Shown here: positions 26,233 through 35,423 of the stretch, piece after piece | How the letters are laid out: each line of letters begins with the position of its first letter | How positions within the stretch are numbered: the stretch's first letter is position 1 | Assembly: GCA_035601835.1 (NCBI GenBank) | Contig: DATNNM010000011.1 | Coordinates: 124,001 to 188,000, forward strand | DNA from: Candidatus Tumulicola sp. | GTDB lineage: Bacteria > Vulcanimicrobiota > Vulcanimicrobiia > Eremiobacterales > Eremiobacteraceae | Reading direction: 5' to 3' | DNA length: 64,000 nt | Made by a program: the position numbers and the translations under genes | Notes under the pieces: model-generated | What the model was told of the DNA's origin: nothing | The model's database searches: none | The model's input: the letters and a program-made list of their open reading frames with translations, nothing else

Positions 26233-27756
26233 ATGCCGCCCGCTGACGCTCCCGCCGAATCGCCCTATATGACGATGCGCGGCATCGCCAAATCCTATCC
26301 CGGCGTGCGCGCGCTCGACGGCGTCGACTTCGACGTCCGGTGCGGCGAGGTGCATGCGCTGGTCGGCGAAAACGGCGCCGGCAAATCGACGCTGGTGAAA
26401 ATCCTCGCCGGCGCGGTACACCCGGATGGCGGTTCGATCGAGGTCGAGGGCAAGCCGGTCATCATCGCGTCTCCCAAACACTCGCAAGCGCTCGGCATCG
26501 CGGTCATCCATCAGGAATTCAATCTCGTGCCGCAGCTATCCGCAGCCGAGAACGTGATGCTCGGACGCGAGCCGACGCGCGGTCCGGCGATCGATTGGAA
26601 AGAGCTCTACAAGCAGGCCGCGGGGCTGTTCGCTCGGCTCGGCGTGGACGTGCCGCTGCTCGCGCTCGTGCGCACGTTGTCGGTGGCCCAGCAGCAGATG
26701 ATCGAGATCGCCAAGGCCTTATCGGTGAAGGCGCGCGTGATCTTCATGGACGAGCCGTCGGCCGCGCTGTCCGGGCGCGAGGTCGAGCACCTCTTCGAGA
26801 TCATCCGCACGCTCACGAAACAAGGCGTCGGGATCGTGTACATCTCGCACCGGCTCGATGAGGTCTTCGCGATCGCCGACCGCATCACGGTGTTCCGTGA
26901 CGGGCGGCTGGTGGGCACCGACGACGCCAAGAACCTCACGCAAGACGCCGTCATCAAGCTGATGGTCGGGCGGACCTTAGAGGCGCACTTTCCAACGCTG
27001 CCGCTGGAACCGGACCGCACCGGTGTGCCGTTGCTCTCGGTGCGCAATCTCACGACGGCCGGCCGCATGCATGACGTGAGTCTGGATGTTCATCAGGGCG
27101 AGATCCTCGGCATCGCCGGATTGGTGGGCGCGGGCCGCACATCGCTGCTGCGGGCCATTTGCGGCGCGGATTCCTTCGATTCCGGCTCGCTGCTTTGGAA
27201 AGGAGCAGCGTTGCATCCACGCAGCCCGCACGACGCGATCGCGGCGGGCCTCGCGCTCGTCACGGAAGATCGCAAGACCCAGGGCCTGGTGCTGGGCATG
27301 ACGATCCGAGAAAACGTCACGCTGCCGCATCTCGCGGAGTTCACGCACCACGGCGTCGTGAGCCGCCTCGAGGAGACCGCCGCCGTCTCAAGACTAGCAG
27401 CCGAGCTGCGCATCCGTGCCCCATCCATCGAACAGATCGTGCGCGCCCTGTCCGGCGGTAATCAACAAAAAGTCGTGCTGGCGAAATGGCTGCTCGAACG
27501 CGCCGAGCTCATCTGCTTCGACGAGCCGACGCGCGGCATCGACGTCGGCGCAAAAGCAGAGATCTACGACCTCATGGTCGGTTTGGCCAAAGCCGGCACC
27601 GGGATCATCATGGTGTCATCCGAGCTGCCCGAGGTCTTGGGCATGTCGATGCGCGTGGTCGTGATGCGCGGAGGAGGCGTGGTGGCGGAGTTCAAGCGCG
27701 GGGAAGCGACGCAAGACGCCGTCGCGCGTTTCATGACCGGGGCGGCGGCCGCTTAG
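26233..27756 (+). CDS. Sugar ABC transporter ATP-binding protein (RbsA-like)
   Basis: 507 aa with two fused ATPase domains, as in RbsA/MglA/XylG. The first has Walker A GENGAGKST (about 50-58), signature region LSVAQQQMIEIAKAL and Walker B VIFMDEPSAALS. The second has a degenerate Walker A LVGAGRTSLLRAI, signature LSGGNQQKVVLAKWL, and LICFDEPTRGIDVGAK. The second site's lysine is replaced by arginine, which is normal for this family. Starts 8 bp after the binding protein and is followed 2 bp later by the permease. Confidence 0.94.
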   Translation: MPPADAPAESPYMTMRGIAKSYPGVRALDGVDFDVRCGEVHALVGENGAGKSTLVKILAGAVHPDGGSIEVEGKPVIIASPKHSQALGIAVIHQEFNLVPQLSAAENVMLGREPTRGPAIDWKELYKQAAGLFARLGVDVPLLALVRTLSVAQQQMIEIAKALSVKARVIFMDEPSAALSGREVEHLFEIIRTLTKQGVGIVYISHRLDEVFAIADRITVFRDGRLVGTDDAKNLTQDAVIKLMVGRTLEAHFPTLPLEPDRTGVPLLSVRNLTTAGRMHDVSLDVHQGEILGIAGLVGAGRTSLLRAICGADSFDSGSLLWKGAALHPRSPHDAIAAGLALVTEDRKTQGLVLGMTIRENVTLPHLAEFTHHGVVSRLEETAAVSRLAAELRIRAPSIEQIVRALSGGNQQKVVLAKWLLERAELICFDEPTRGIDVGAKAEIYDLMVGLAKAGTGIIMVSSELPEVLGMSMRVVVMRGGGVVAEFKRGEATQDAVARFMTGAAAA

Positions 27757-27757
27757 C

Positions 27758-28801
27758 GTGGCGAATCTGCAAGCCAAGGCTACGGCAGAAACCCAAGCAG
27801 CCGCCGCTGAGACGGCCAAGAAACGTCGCCGCTCGGCCCTGCGCACCGCAGGTCTTGTCGCAGGCTTAGTCGTGCTGTTAGGGGTCCTCAACGGCCTTAC
27901 CCACGGCGATTTCCTCGCGCCGGGCAACGTCGTCAACGTGCTGCGCCAGATCTCGGTCAACGCGATTCTCGCCGCCGGGCAAACCTTTGTGATCATAACC
28001 GCCGGCATCGACCTCTCAGTCGGGTCGCTCATCGCGCTGACCGGCGTGCTCATGGCCGGGACGCTGTCGGGTCAGCCGTCGCCAATCTTCGGGCTGTTCC
28101 TGGCTATCGCCGTCGGACTGGGTGTGGGCGGTATCGCCGGCGCAATCAACGGCGTGCCGGTTGTGAAACTGGGCTTAGCCCCTTTCATCACGACGCTATC
28201 GATGATGCTCATGGCGCGCGGCCTAGCGTTTCTCTATACCGGCGGACGGCCGATCGAGATCAACAACGACATGTTCAACTTCGCCGGAGCCGGGCTGATC
28301 AGCGTCGGCCACATCTTCGGCATTCCCGGCATCCCTGTGCCGGTCATCATCATGCTCGCCATCATCCTCGCTGGCCACTTCGTACTTACGCAGACACGCT
28401 TCGGGCGTTACGTATTCGCGATCGGCGGCAACGAAGAGGCGGCGCGCCTGTCCGGCATCAACGTGGGCGGCGTGAAGGTCGGCGTCTTCATAATCTCCGG
28501 CGCTCTCGCCGGACTGGCCAGCCTCCTGCTGGCGGCACGCTTGAACTCCGGCATCCCCCAATCTGGCGAGGGATACGAGCTCCAGTGCATCGCAGCCGTC
28601 GTTGTGGGCGGAACGTCCCTTTTCGGCGGCCGCGGGTCGATGGGTGGAACGTTCGTAGGCGCGCTGCTCATCGGAGTGCTGTACAATCTGATGAATCTTC
28701 TGAATGTCCAATCGTACGCGCAGGAAGTCGTCCTCGGCGCGGTAATCTTGAGCGCCTTGCTGCTCGACGCAGTCCGCAGGCGTTTTTTCGCCCCAAGGTA
28801 A
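27758..28801 (+). CDS. Sugar ABC transporter permease (RbsC-like)
   Basis: 347-aa permease of the ribose/xylose/galactoside family (BPD_transp_2). It has a polar N-terminal tail rich in Ala and Lys, then about nine helices with the signatures FVIITAGIDLSVGSLIALTG and FGRYVFAIGGNEEAARLSGI. One permease type forms the homodimeric channel. GTG 27758 starts 2 bp after rbsA. Operon order is binding protein, ATPase, permease, then a small unknown gene. Confidence 0.93.
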   Translation: MANLQAKATAETQAAAAETAKKRRRSALRTAGLVAGLVVLLGVLNGLTHGDFLAPGNVVNVLRQISVNAILAAGQTFVIITAGIDLSVGSLIALTGVLMAGTLSGQPSPIFGLFLAIAVGLGVGGIAGAINGVPVVKLGLAPFITTLSMMLMARGLAFLYTGGRPIEINNDMFNFAGAGLISVGHIFGIPGIPVPVIIMLAIILAGHFVLTQTRFGRYVFAIGGNEEAARLSGINVGGVKVGVFIISGALAGLASLLLAARLNSGIPQSGEGYELQCIAAVVVGGTSLFGGRGSMGGTFVGALLIGVLYNLMNLLNVQSYAQEVVLGAVILSALLLDAVRRRFFAPR

Positions 28802-28806
28802 GGAGC

Positions 28807-29145
28807 ATGCCCGAGGACATCTGGGAACGACTCGGTCCGATGGTCGCACTTTGGAAAAAATTCACGATGGCGGATGACGCCGAGCGGCTGTCGGCTGTCG
28901 AGCACTCGCTGACTCCTGAATTGCAGCGCTTCGTCAAAGAGTTCGACGAAACACGACTCGACGTCAACACATACATCGCTGCGCTGGAGAAGAAGTACGG
29001 GGTGTTCGAAACCGGCGACATCGGAGCCGACGCGACGCCCGATCCCAAGGACGCGCAGCGTCACGGCGGATTGCTAGCGTTGCGTCAGGCGTGCGAGGAC
29101 GCTAAGGCCGAGCTCGAGGACCGGGAACTCACGGGCGAAGCGTAG
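28807..29145 (+). CDS. Hypothetical protein, 112 aa
   Basis: Starts at ATG 28807, 5 bp after the permease, with the ribosome site AAGGAG lying across the permease stop codon. The protein is acidic, soluble and mainly helical (WERLGPMVALWKKFTMADD, LQRFVKEFDETRLDVNTYI), with a C-terminal acidic helix AEDKAELEDRE-like. No family is recognised. Its position suggests co-expression with the sugar importer, but nothing in the sequence links it to transport. The copy of the dispersed palindrome begins 6 bp after its stop. Confidence 0.7.
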   Translation: MPEDIWERLGPMVALWKKFTMADDAERLSAVEHSLTPELQRFVKEFDETRLDVNTYIAALEKKYGVFETGDIGADATPDPKDAQRHGGLLALRQACEDAKAELEDRELTGEA

Positions 29146-29150
29146 GTCTT

Positions 29151-29176
29151 CCGGGGCTAAAGCCCCGGCACTACAA
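29151..29176 (-). repeat. Dispersed palindromic repeat, copy 3 (CCGGGGCTAAAGCCCCGG type)
   Basis: Exact reverse complement of the 26-bp copies at 19656 and 36171. On the minus strand its TTGTAG supplies the last codon (TTG) and the stop (TAG at 29173-29171) of the following minus-strand gene. Confidence 0.9.
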
Positions 29177-29857
29177 GTTGAACGTGCTTGGCGGGATCGC
29201 GACGTTGATCTTCGTGTTCTTGTACACGTTGTGGACCGCCAACGTGCCTTCGCCTACGTACATCGTGATGTCCGTCGGCAAGCCGCTCGCGCCGAGCACG
29301 ATCGTCTCTTTCGTGATGTTCTGAAACGTAGCCGGATCTGCGGGCACGAGCGTGATCGTCCACTTGTCACCATCTGGGACCGCGTCGATCGACTTGAATT
29401 TCGCGTTGTGGATCTTGTCAAGGTACGCCCCGAAGTTGGCCTCGGCGATGGTGATGCCGCGGAGCGAGGTCGCCCTGCCGTCGTGGATGTTCAAGGTCAG
29501 GTGTATGAACGAGACGATGCCGCCTTGATGCCCGGTCACGCGATCGCCGCCGTGCCAGACCGCCGCGCCGCCGCGTCCGGCGCCGCCGACGATGTTCATG
29601 CGCGTGTCGAACGGCTTTGAAAACCAGAACTCATAGGTGCGATCCTGCACGTTACGGTCTTGAACTTCGTGCGCGTCGAGCGTGCACGAGTACGTCTTGA
29701 GCGCGTTCCAGGCCGTCTCGAACTTTGCGAGCGCGCGCTGCGCGGGCGAAAGCGGCGGCGGAGGCATCGCGCCGCTCGTAGGCGCCGCGAGCGCCATCAA
29801 AGCCGCTGCGATGAGTCCGCTTACGCCGCCCGCGCCGATGGCTGCATGTCTGTTCAT
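29171..29857 (-). CDS. Secreted LolA-like / outer-membrane lipoprotein-sorting-like protein
   Basis: 228 aa with an N-terminal signal (GLIAAALMALAAPTSG) followed by a Pro-rich stretch. The mature part (ALAKFETAWNALKTYSCTLDAHEV, TYEFWFSKPFDTRMNIVGG, GLPTDITMYVG) follows the half-barrel pattern of LolA/LolB/DUF1571 lipid-binding proteins: a concave beta sheet with an early helix. It probably binds a hydrophobic ligand outside the membrane. The final Leu codon and the stop come from the palindromic repeat. ATG 29857 overlaps the Usp gene's stop. Confidence 0.6.
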   Translation of the reverse strand: MNRHAAIGAGGVSGLIAAALMALAAPTSGAMPPPPLSPAQRALAKFETAWNALKTYSCTLDAHEVQDRNVQDRTYEFWFSKPFDTRMNIVGGAGRGGAAVWHGGDRVTGHQGGIVSFIHLTLNIHDGRATSLRGITIAEANFGAYLDKIHNAKFKSIDAVPDGDKWTITLVPADPATFQNITKETIVLGASGLPTDITMYVGEGTLAVHNVYKNTKINVAIPPSTFNL

Positions 29858-30483
29858 TTTTTCCTTCTGCCTAGCTGCACGGTGAAATCTGCGGGGCCTA
29901 CGCTGAGCATGCTCTCCGAATCGATACTGGACACACCGATGAGCACGTCGGTCTGCGTGTGCGTGGTGACGAATTCGATGGTTTTCGCGAGCGGCGCCCC
30001 CGTGTAGCCGTGTTCGCGGTACGTACCCATAACGATAAGGCTCGCGTTTTCCTCTCGCGCGGCCCCGATGATGGCGGGGCCGGCCTGCCGGTCTCGGATG
30101 GTGCGCGTTTGGATGTCCACGTTGACTTTGCGCCCGATCTCCTCCGCGGCGGTCAGCACCTCGAGCGCGGTGCGCTCGGCTTGCGGCAACTCGGCCTCGA
30201 TCGGCAGCGTGTAGGGCACCTCGATGACGTAAATCGCCAGGACCTGCGCGTGCTGCCGCGCCGCCATGCGCGCCGCCAGTGCCATCAGCACTTCGGACTG
30301 GATGTCCGCCGAAAAGACCACGAGCACTTTGCCCGAGATCTCGGTCGCGTGCTCGGACGCCGATGCGGCGATCATCGTCGTGCGCGACGACGGCGCATGA
30401 AGCATCCAGTACATGCTCGATGCGACGGCGCCGATGATCAACAGGCCGATCACGATGCCGGCCGGCTCGAACGCGGGGTTCAA
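29854..30483 (-). CDS. Membrane-anchored universal stress protein (UspA family)
   Basis: 209 aa with one N-terminal helix (IVIGLLIIGAVASSMYWML) followed by a Usp domain: GKVLVVFSADIQSEVLMALAA at its start, then IVMGTYREHGYTGAPLAKT, the second half of the ATP-binding motif G-2x-G-9x-G(S/T) in altered form. Anchoring of a Usp domain by a leader helix is uncommon. It overlaps the upstream small membrane gene and the downstream LolA-like gene by 4 bp each. Confidence 0.82.
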   Translation of the reverse strand: MNPAFEPAGIVIGLLIIGAVASSMYWMLHAPSSRTTMIAASASEHATEISGKVLVVFSADIQSEVLMALAARMAARQHAQVLAIYVIEVPYTLPIEAELPQAERTALEVLTAAEEIGRKVNVDIQTRTIRDRQAGPAIIGAAREENASLIVMGTYREHGYTGAPLAKTIEFVTTHTQTDVLIGVSSIDSESMLSVGPADFTVQLGRRKK

Positions 30484-30701
30484 GCGCGCTGGGCGGCCCG
30501 CGCGGCGCGCAAGTAGATCAAACCGCGCCAGATGCCGGCTGCGGCGATGACCGCGGCGACGCCGTATGCCGCAAATGTCTGCGGCGAGGGCGGCGCTTCA
30601 AGCGCGAGTCGCACGAAGGCGATCGTCGCAAGCGCGGCGATTATGAACGACGACGCCACCTTGAAGCGAAGGTACTTCGGATTGTTCAAGGCTTGAGGCA
30701 T
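30480..30701 (-). CDS. Small two-helix membrane protein
   Basis: 73 aa with two hydrophobic helices (about 15-32 and 43-62) and an Arg-rich C-terminal tail (RAARAAQRA) on the cytoplasmic side by the positive-inside rule. It overlaps the Usp gene by 4 bp and lies 22 bp after the kinase gene, so it belongs to the same operon. No family is recognised. Confidence 0.65.
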   Translation of the reverse strand: MPQALNNPKYLRFKVASSFIIAALATIAFVRLALEAPPSPQTFAAYGVAAVIAAAGIWRGLIYLRAARAAQRA

Positions 30702-30723
30702 TCGGATGCGTCGAGCCTCAGGC

Positions 30724-31725
30724 CTACAATGGCTTGCGCAGAAGCTTGAGCGCCGCGAGGTAGCGCGCCTTTGCCCCGCGCCCGCCTCCGCCCAGGCCCT
30801 GCCGCCTGCCCTCGACCATCAAGTCGAGGGCTCGCGCCACGCGCAGGCGCTCTGCCGGCTCGCCGCGTTCTCGCCCCGCCGGGCGCTCGTCGGGTGCGCT
30901 GCGTGTCGCGTGCCGGATCGAGCGCAATTGGGCGATGATGGTGGCGGCGTCGTGCGGACGCTTTGCCGGATCGGTTTGAAGGAGCCGCATCACGACTTGG
31001 TCCAGAGCTTCGGGCACGCGCGGATTGATCTCCCGTGGACGTCGCGGAGGCTGGCTGACCCGCAGTCGCATGACCTCGGCCAGATCCGCAGTAGGGCTGG
31101 CGAACGGCAAGACGCCGCACAGCAGCTCGTACATCAGCACGCCGACCGAGTAGAGATCGCTCGAGCGGTCGCCGGGCTTCCCAAGGAAGCGCTCAGGCGG
31201 GAGGTACGCGATCGTCCCGATGATCTCGCCGCTCTGCTCGAGGTTGGTCACGTCCGAAAGGCGCCGGGCCAGCCCGAAATCCATCACCTTCAGCGTGCCG
31301 TCGTCTGCGAGGATGACGTTGCCGGGCTTGAGATCGCGATGCACCACGTCTCGTTCGTGCGCGTATTGCAGCGCCGTGAGTATTTGAATCGCGAGGTCGA
31401 TCGTTCCGTGGATGCCGAGCGCGGTCCGGTCGAGTTGGCGCACGGTGCGGCCACGCACGTACTCCAAGATGATGTACGAGAATTCTCGATCGACGCCGAC
31501 GTCGTACACGCTCACGATGTTCGGATGGTTGAGCCGCGCCATGGATTGCGCCTCGACCAAGAAACGCCGGTTGACCTCATCCGATTGCTCGGTGAGCAGC
31601 TTGATCGCCACCTCTCGTTCCAGCACGTGATCCATGCCGCGGAACACTTCACCCATGCCGCCGCCGCCGACCCGCTCGATGATGCGGTAACGGTTGGCGA
31701 GGACCGTGTTGGCGGGAACACTCAT
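30724..31725 (-). CDS. Ser/Thr protein kinase (PknB-type, soluble)
   Basis: 333 aa Hanks-type kinase: glycine loop GGGGMGEVFRG (about 20-30), lysine in REVAIKLL, catalytic HRDLKPGN, DFG in VMDFGLAR, and PPERF in place of APE. No membrane helix or PASTA domains; after the kinase domain (about residue 280) comes a basic Arg-rich tail ending in LKLLRKPL. It would phosphorylate cytosolic targets. It is coupled (4-bp overlap) to yraN and lies downstream of rnhB and rbgA, an unusual place for a kinase. Confidence 0.93.
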   Translation of the reverse strand: MSVPANTVLANRYRIIERVGGGGMGEVFRGMDHVLEREVAIKLLTEQSDEVNRRFLVEAQSMARLNHPNIVSVYDVGVDREFSYIILEYVRGRTVRQLDRTALGIHGTIDLAIQILTALQYAHERDVVHRDLKPGNVILADDGTLKVMDFGLARRLSDVTNLEQSGEIIGTIAYLPPERFLGKPGDRSSDLYSVGVLMYELLCGVLPFASPTADLAEVMRLRVSQPPRRPREINPRVPEALDQVVMRLLQTDPAKRPHDAATIIAQLRSIRHATRSAPDERPAGRERGEPAERLRVARALDLMVEGRRQGLGGGGRGAKARYLAALKLLRKPL

Positions 31726-32105
31726 GCCGGCGGCGCCTCGAATGCCGCTTTCAAATGCGTGATATCCGTCGTGCGCGCGGTCTTCATGATGCTGATCACG
31801 TCGAAGCGGATGCGATGGAACACCTGGCCGCAGTATGCGAGATACGACTGCGCGGCCCGTCGGATGCGCGCTTGTTTGAGCGCGGTCACGGCCTCGATCG
31901 GCGCGCCGCGGGCCAGAGTGCGCCGCATCTTCACCTCGAGGAATACCAACGTGCTGCCGTCGAGCGCGACCAGGTCGATCTCGCCGCCGCGGCAGCGAAA
32001 ATTATGCTCGAGCACGTGATACCCGCGCTCACGCAGAAAAGCGGCGGCGATTCGCTCGGCGGCGCCGCCGGCGGCCGCCAAGCCCGCTCGGGGCCGTCGC
32101 TTCAC
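31722..32105 (-). CDS. yraN: YraN family (UPF0102) endonuclease-like protein
   Basis: 127 aa. The nuclease-fold signature is intact: RIAAAFLRERGYHVLEHN, then GGEIDLVALDG and LVFLEVKMR, giving the E-D-ExK metal site of the Holliday-junction-resolvase/restriction fold. Its role is unknown, possibly in recombination or repair. It regularly sits next to rnhB, as here (4-bp overlap). Confidence 0.93.
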   Translation of the reverse strand: MKRRPRAGLAAAGGAAERIAAAFLRERGYHVLEHNFRCRGGEIDLVALDGSTLVFLEVKMRRTLARGAPIEAVTALKQARIRRAAQSYLAYCGQVFHRIRFDVISIMKTARTTDITHLKAAFEAPPA

Positions 32106-32761
32106 GGGGCGCCGCGGTCGAAGACGAAATCGAACGGGGGCGCGATGACGGGCGCAAAGCTGCGCCGGTGGTGCGCGCAGGGACCGAGTCGAGCCAACAC
32201 GTGCAGGTGCTCGAGCGTGGCGTAGCCCTTGTGCTGCGCAAAGCCGTATTCCGGGAATAGCGCATCAAGCAGCGCCATGTGCGCGTCGCGCGCCACTTTG
32301 GCGACGATGCTCGCTGCCGCGATCGCCGCTGATTTGGCGTCGCCGTCGATGATGGACTCTTGCGGGTAAGGACAACCTGGGATCGAGACCGCGTCGACGA
32401 ACACGCGGCAGGGCGGCACGCTCAAGCCCGCGAGAGCTCGTGCCATGGCGAGTCTCGATGCTTGCAAGATGTTGATGCGATCGATCTCTTCCACGTCGGC
32501 CCAGCCGAGCGAGACGCATACCGCCTGCGAGCGGATGACCGCTTCCAGCTCCTGACGGCGCAGCATCGTCACGACCTTGCTGTCGTTGAGATGCTCGAGC
32601 TCGAGCGGCTTATCGATGACGACCGCGCAGGCGACGACGGGTCCTGCGAGCGGACCGCGGCCGACTTCATCAACGCCGCACACGTAGTGGGCGCCGCTCT
32701 CCCACGCCGCGCGCTCGAAAGCGTGCAGCCGTTTGAGGCGCCGGCGCTCCCTGGGCTTCAC
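32102..32761 (-). CDS. rnhB: Ribonuclease HII
   Basis: 219 aa. RNase HII cuts RNA in RNA-DNA hybrids and initiates removal of single ribonucleotides from DNA. The metal-binding motif CGVDEVGRGPLAGPVV sits at about 24-39, the DSKV motif at about 59, and AASIVAKVARDAHM near 150, with the conserved KGYAT close to the end. ATG 32761 overlaps rbgA by 4 bp. Normal length and all expected acidic residues are present. Confidence 0.95.
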   Translation of the reverse strand: MKPRERRRLKRLHAFERAAWESGAHYVCGVDEVGRGPLAGPVVACAVVIDKPLELEHLNDSKVVTMLRRQELEAVIRSQAVCVSLGWADVEEIDRINILQASRLAMARALAGLSVPPCRVFVDAVSIPGCPYPQESIIDGDAKSAAIAAASIVAKVARDAHMALLDALFPEYGFAQHKGYATLEHLHVLARLGPCAHHRRSFAPVIAPPFDFVFDRGAP

Positions 32762-33573
32762 GCTTTTTCCACGACCGGGCGTTCAAAGGTCACGTGCAAC
32801 AGAGCTCCCGCGCGAAACGTTGCGAGCAGCTTGCGCGCCGCTGCTGGGCGGTCGAGTTCGCCGCCTTTACGCAGCATCCCGTGCGCGCGGGCAAACGCAT
32901 CGAGTTCGAAGCGATCTGCCTGGACCAACCCTTGCGTGCGCACCCAAGCGGCCAGGCGTTCGACGACGTCTTCGGGATCGTAGGCCGTTTCCGGCAAACA
33001 CCCGCACGCGGCGAGTTGCCACGCGGCGTCCGGACTCGCTATGCGCGGCGGCAGCACGCCCGGAGTGTCAAGCACTTCGACGCCGTCGCTGACGGGCAGC
33101 CAGCGGACATGACGTGTGACGCCCGCGCGATCCTGCACGACCGCGCGCTTGCGGCGGCCAAGCGCGTTGATGACGGACGACTTGCCGGTGTTCGGAGCGC
33201 CGATCACGGCGACCCGCAGCCGCCCGGCGCGGCGCGGCCGGCTGATGATCGCGTCACGCAGACCGTGCAGTGATGACGCTCGAGTGCCGACGCCGGCGAA
33301 GACGGATCGGCCGGACTGGCGCAGCGTTGAAAGCCACAGGCCGGTGACGCGCGGATCTGCGAGGTCTTCGCGATTGAGCAAGATGAGCGACGGCTTACGG
33401 CCGAGCTTTGGATGCAGATGGGCGACGGCGGTCGCGGCAGGCAGCCGCGCATCTCGTACCTCGACCACGACGTCGATGACCGCCGCGATCTCGTCGATGG
33501 CGCGCATCCCCGCGGCCATGTGGCCGGGGAACCATGACGCGTGCGCTTTGGGCTTAGCGGATCCGGCCGACAC
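32758..33573 (-). CDS. rbgA: Ribosome biogenesis GTPase RbgA/YlqF
   Basis: 271 aa circularly permuted GTPase needed for late 50S assembly. The motif order is G4 LLNREDLAD (about 58-66), G1 GAPNTGKSSVINAL (126-139) and G3 DTPGVLPPR, as expected for a permuted domain, preceded by WFPGHMAAGMRAI typical of YlqF. The C-terminal helical RNA-binding region is intact. It overlaps lepB by 20 bp and rnhB by 4 bp. Confidence 0.94.
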   Translation of the reverse strand: MSAGSAKPKAHASWFPGHMAAGMRAIDEIAAVIDVVVEVRDARLPAATAVAHLHPKLGRKPSLILLNREDLADPRVTGLWLSTLRQSGRSVFAGVGTRASSLHGLRDAIISRPRRAGRLRVAVIGAPNTGKSSVINALGRRKRAVVQDRAGVTRHVRWLPVSDGVEVLDTPGVLPPRIASPDAAWQLAACGCLPETAYDPEDVVERLAAWVRTQGLVQADRFELDAFARAHGMLRKGGELDRPAAARKLLATFRAGALLHVTFERPVVEKA

Positions 33574-34141
33574 GATTCAGCGGCCACACGACAAAGTCGG
33601 CGCGACCGGTGATCGCGCTGCGCGGGACTGGACCAAAGGCGCGGGAATCGTCCGACTCACCGCGGTTGTCGCCCAACACGAAGTAGGAATCCGTGGGTAC
33701 CACGATCTCCGTGAAGTTGGCCCGGTCGCGCAAGCTCACGTATGCTTCGGCGAGCGGCTCTGAGTTCACGAGCACCTGGCCGCCGACGATGGCGACCGCA
33801 TCGCCGGGCACTCCGATGACGCGCTTGACGTACGACTCTTTGCCGTCGCCTGCACCGTGGACGAACGCGACGACCTCGCCGCGGGCCAGCTGGTGCAAGC
33901 GGACGTGGATCGCGGGGACGCTGAAATCGAACGCCAGCGTGTCGATGAGCACGTGGTCGCCGGCGAGCAGTTGGGGCTCCATTGAGTGACCCGTCACCTG
34001 CGGCGCGCGGAAGAAGAACAGGAGCGCCAACAGGCACAACGCGGCGAGTTCGAGAGCTAGTTTCCCCGCGGCTTTCGCGATCCGCTTGAAGCGGTCGAGT
34101 CTGCCGGCGCGGGGACCTTCGAGCGCGCTTTCCAACGCCAC
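33554..34141 (-). CDS. lepB: Signal peptidase I (copy A)
   Basis: 195 aa. Catalytic serine in TGHSMEPQLL, catalytic lysine in SYVKRVIGVPGD, and the C-terminal box LGDNRGESDDSRAFGPV. One membrane helix (about 27-46) anchors it with the active site outside. It removes signal peptides from exported preproteins. It is the first gene of the minus-strand rbgA-rnhB-yraN operon and a paralogue of the copy at 36613. Note the Leu-rich ALCLLALLFFFRAP helix. Confidence 0.94.
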   Translation of the reverse strand: MALESALEGPRAGRLDRFKRIAKAAGKLALELAALCLLALLFFFRAPQVTGHSMEPQLLAGDHVLIDTLAFDFSVPAIHVRLHQLARGEVVAFVHGAGDGKESYVKRVIGVPGDAVAIVGGQVLVNSEPLAEAYVSLRDRANFTEIVVPTDSYFVLGDNRGESDDSRAFGPVPRSAITGRADFVVWPLNRVGRIR

Positions 34142-34204
34142 GGACTCACTGGTTCAGGAAACAGGCGAGTGCGCCCTCCCCACAGTATAAGGCGCATCCC
34201 ATCT

Positions 34205-35413
34205 ATGAAAAGCATCTTCGCAGAGCGAGGTTTCCGTTTCTATTTCGCCGGCCAAGCGTTGAGCTTCGTCGGCGACGGCTTGCGCACGCTCGCCATTCCG
34301 CTCCTCGTCTTCAAACTCACCGGATCCGCGCTGTCGCTCGGCATCACTTACGCGCTTGAATTCCTGCCGTTCGCGCTGTTCGGGCTCGTCGGCGGCTCTC
34401 TCGCGGACCGGCTGGACAGACGCCGGCTGATGATCGGATGCGACTTCGTGCGCTTCGCGATCATAGGACTTTTCGCGCTCGCATACTGGCGAGGATTTCT
34501 CTCGCTGACCATGCTCTACGCGGGCATCGTGCTCGTCTCAGCTACCGCGGCTGTGTTCATGGGCGGGCAAGCCTCGAGCATCCCATATCTCCTCGGCAAA
34601 CAGCGCGCGAGCCAAGCGATCGCCGCGCTCATCGCGGCGGAACAGACGTCGAACCTCGTCACGCCGCCCCTTGGTGGCCTGCTGTTCTCGCTGGGTGGGC
34701 CGCTGCCCGCGTTGGTGGTCAACGCGTTCACGTATCTCACGTCGCAGATATCGATCGCGCTCGTGCCCACCATGGGGCCGGAATTTCCGGGCGGGCTGCC
34801 GACGCTGAAGGAACTGGTCGCGGACATCCGCGAGAGTTTTCGCTTCCTGACCGCGGACGTCGCCATGCGGACGGTCTCGCTCATGAGCCTTGGGCTGAAC
34901 ATGTTCGGCATGATGGCCACGGCCGTGTTCATCGCCTTTCTCAAGCGCGAATTCCGTGCGAGCGACGCGCAGGTGGGGTTGAGTTTCGGCATCATCGCGG
35001 TCGGTTCGTTGTTCGGCTCGGTGCTTGCCGGGTCGGTCGGCCGCAGCTGGCCCTACGGCCTGTCGCTGTGCATCGCGTACACCATCGACGGCTTGATCTT
35101 CATGCCCGTGATCTGGGCGCACGATCTTTGGGTGGTCATCGGATTCTGGTCGCTCGCGAGCATCGCCGCATCTTTTGAAGTGACGCAGATCCTAGGCTGG
35201 CGCATGCGCGTCATCCCCGAAGACAAGGTCGGCCGCGTCTTCGGAGTCGCCCGCCTCATCGCCCTCATCGGTGTGGTGCCCGGCACGATCGGCGGCGGCT
35301 ACTTAGCGGACCACTTCGGCGTGCGCGTGCCGATCGTGGTGTCCGCGGTCGGCTACCTCCTGCTGGCTTCGGTGGCCTTTGCAGTGCCGGCACTGCGCAA
35401 CGACAAACGTTAG
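34205..35413 (+). CDS. Major facilitator superfamily transporter (EntS/MFS_3-like)
   Basis: 402 aa with about 12 membrane helices; the opening GFRFYFAGQALSFVGDGL and loop GGSLADRLDRRRLMIGCDF are the MFS_3 signature (EntS-like exporters). The cargo is not predictable. ATG 34205 is preferred; the frame reaches GTG 34169 but the preceding 12 residues are not family-like. With the methyltransferase gene it forms a plus-strand pair inserted between two blocks of minus-strand housekeeping genes. Confidence 0.88.
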   Translation: MKSIFAERGFRFYFAGQALSFVGDGLRTLAIPLLVFKLTGSALSLGITYALEFLPFALFGLVGGSLADRLDRRRLMIGCDFVRFAIIGLFALAYWRGFLSLTMLYAGIVLVSATAAVFMGGQASSIPYLLGKQRASQAIAALIAAEQTSNLVTPPLGGLLFSLGGPLPALVVNAFTYLTSQISIALVPTMGPEFPGGLPTLKELVADIRESFRFLTADVAMRTVSLMSLGLNMFGMMATAVFIAFLKREFRASDAQVGLSFGIIAVGSLFGSVLAGSVGRSWPYGLSLCIAYTIDGLIFMPVIWAHDLWVVIGFWSLASIAASFEVTQILGWRMRVIPEDKVGRVFGVARLIALIGVVPGTIGGGYLADHFGVRVPIVVSAVGYLLLASVAFAVPALRNDKR

Positions 35414-35423
35414 GCTGCAAAGC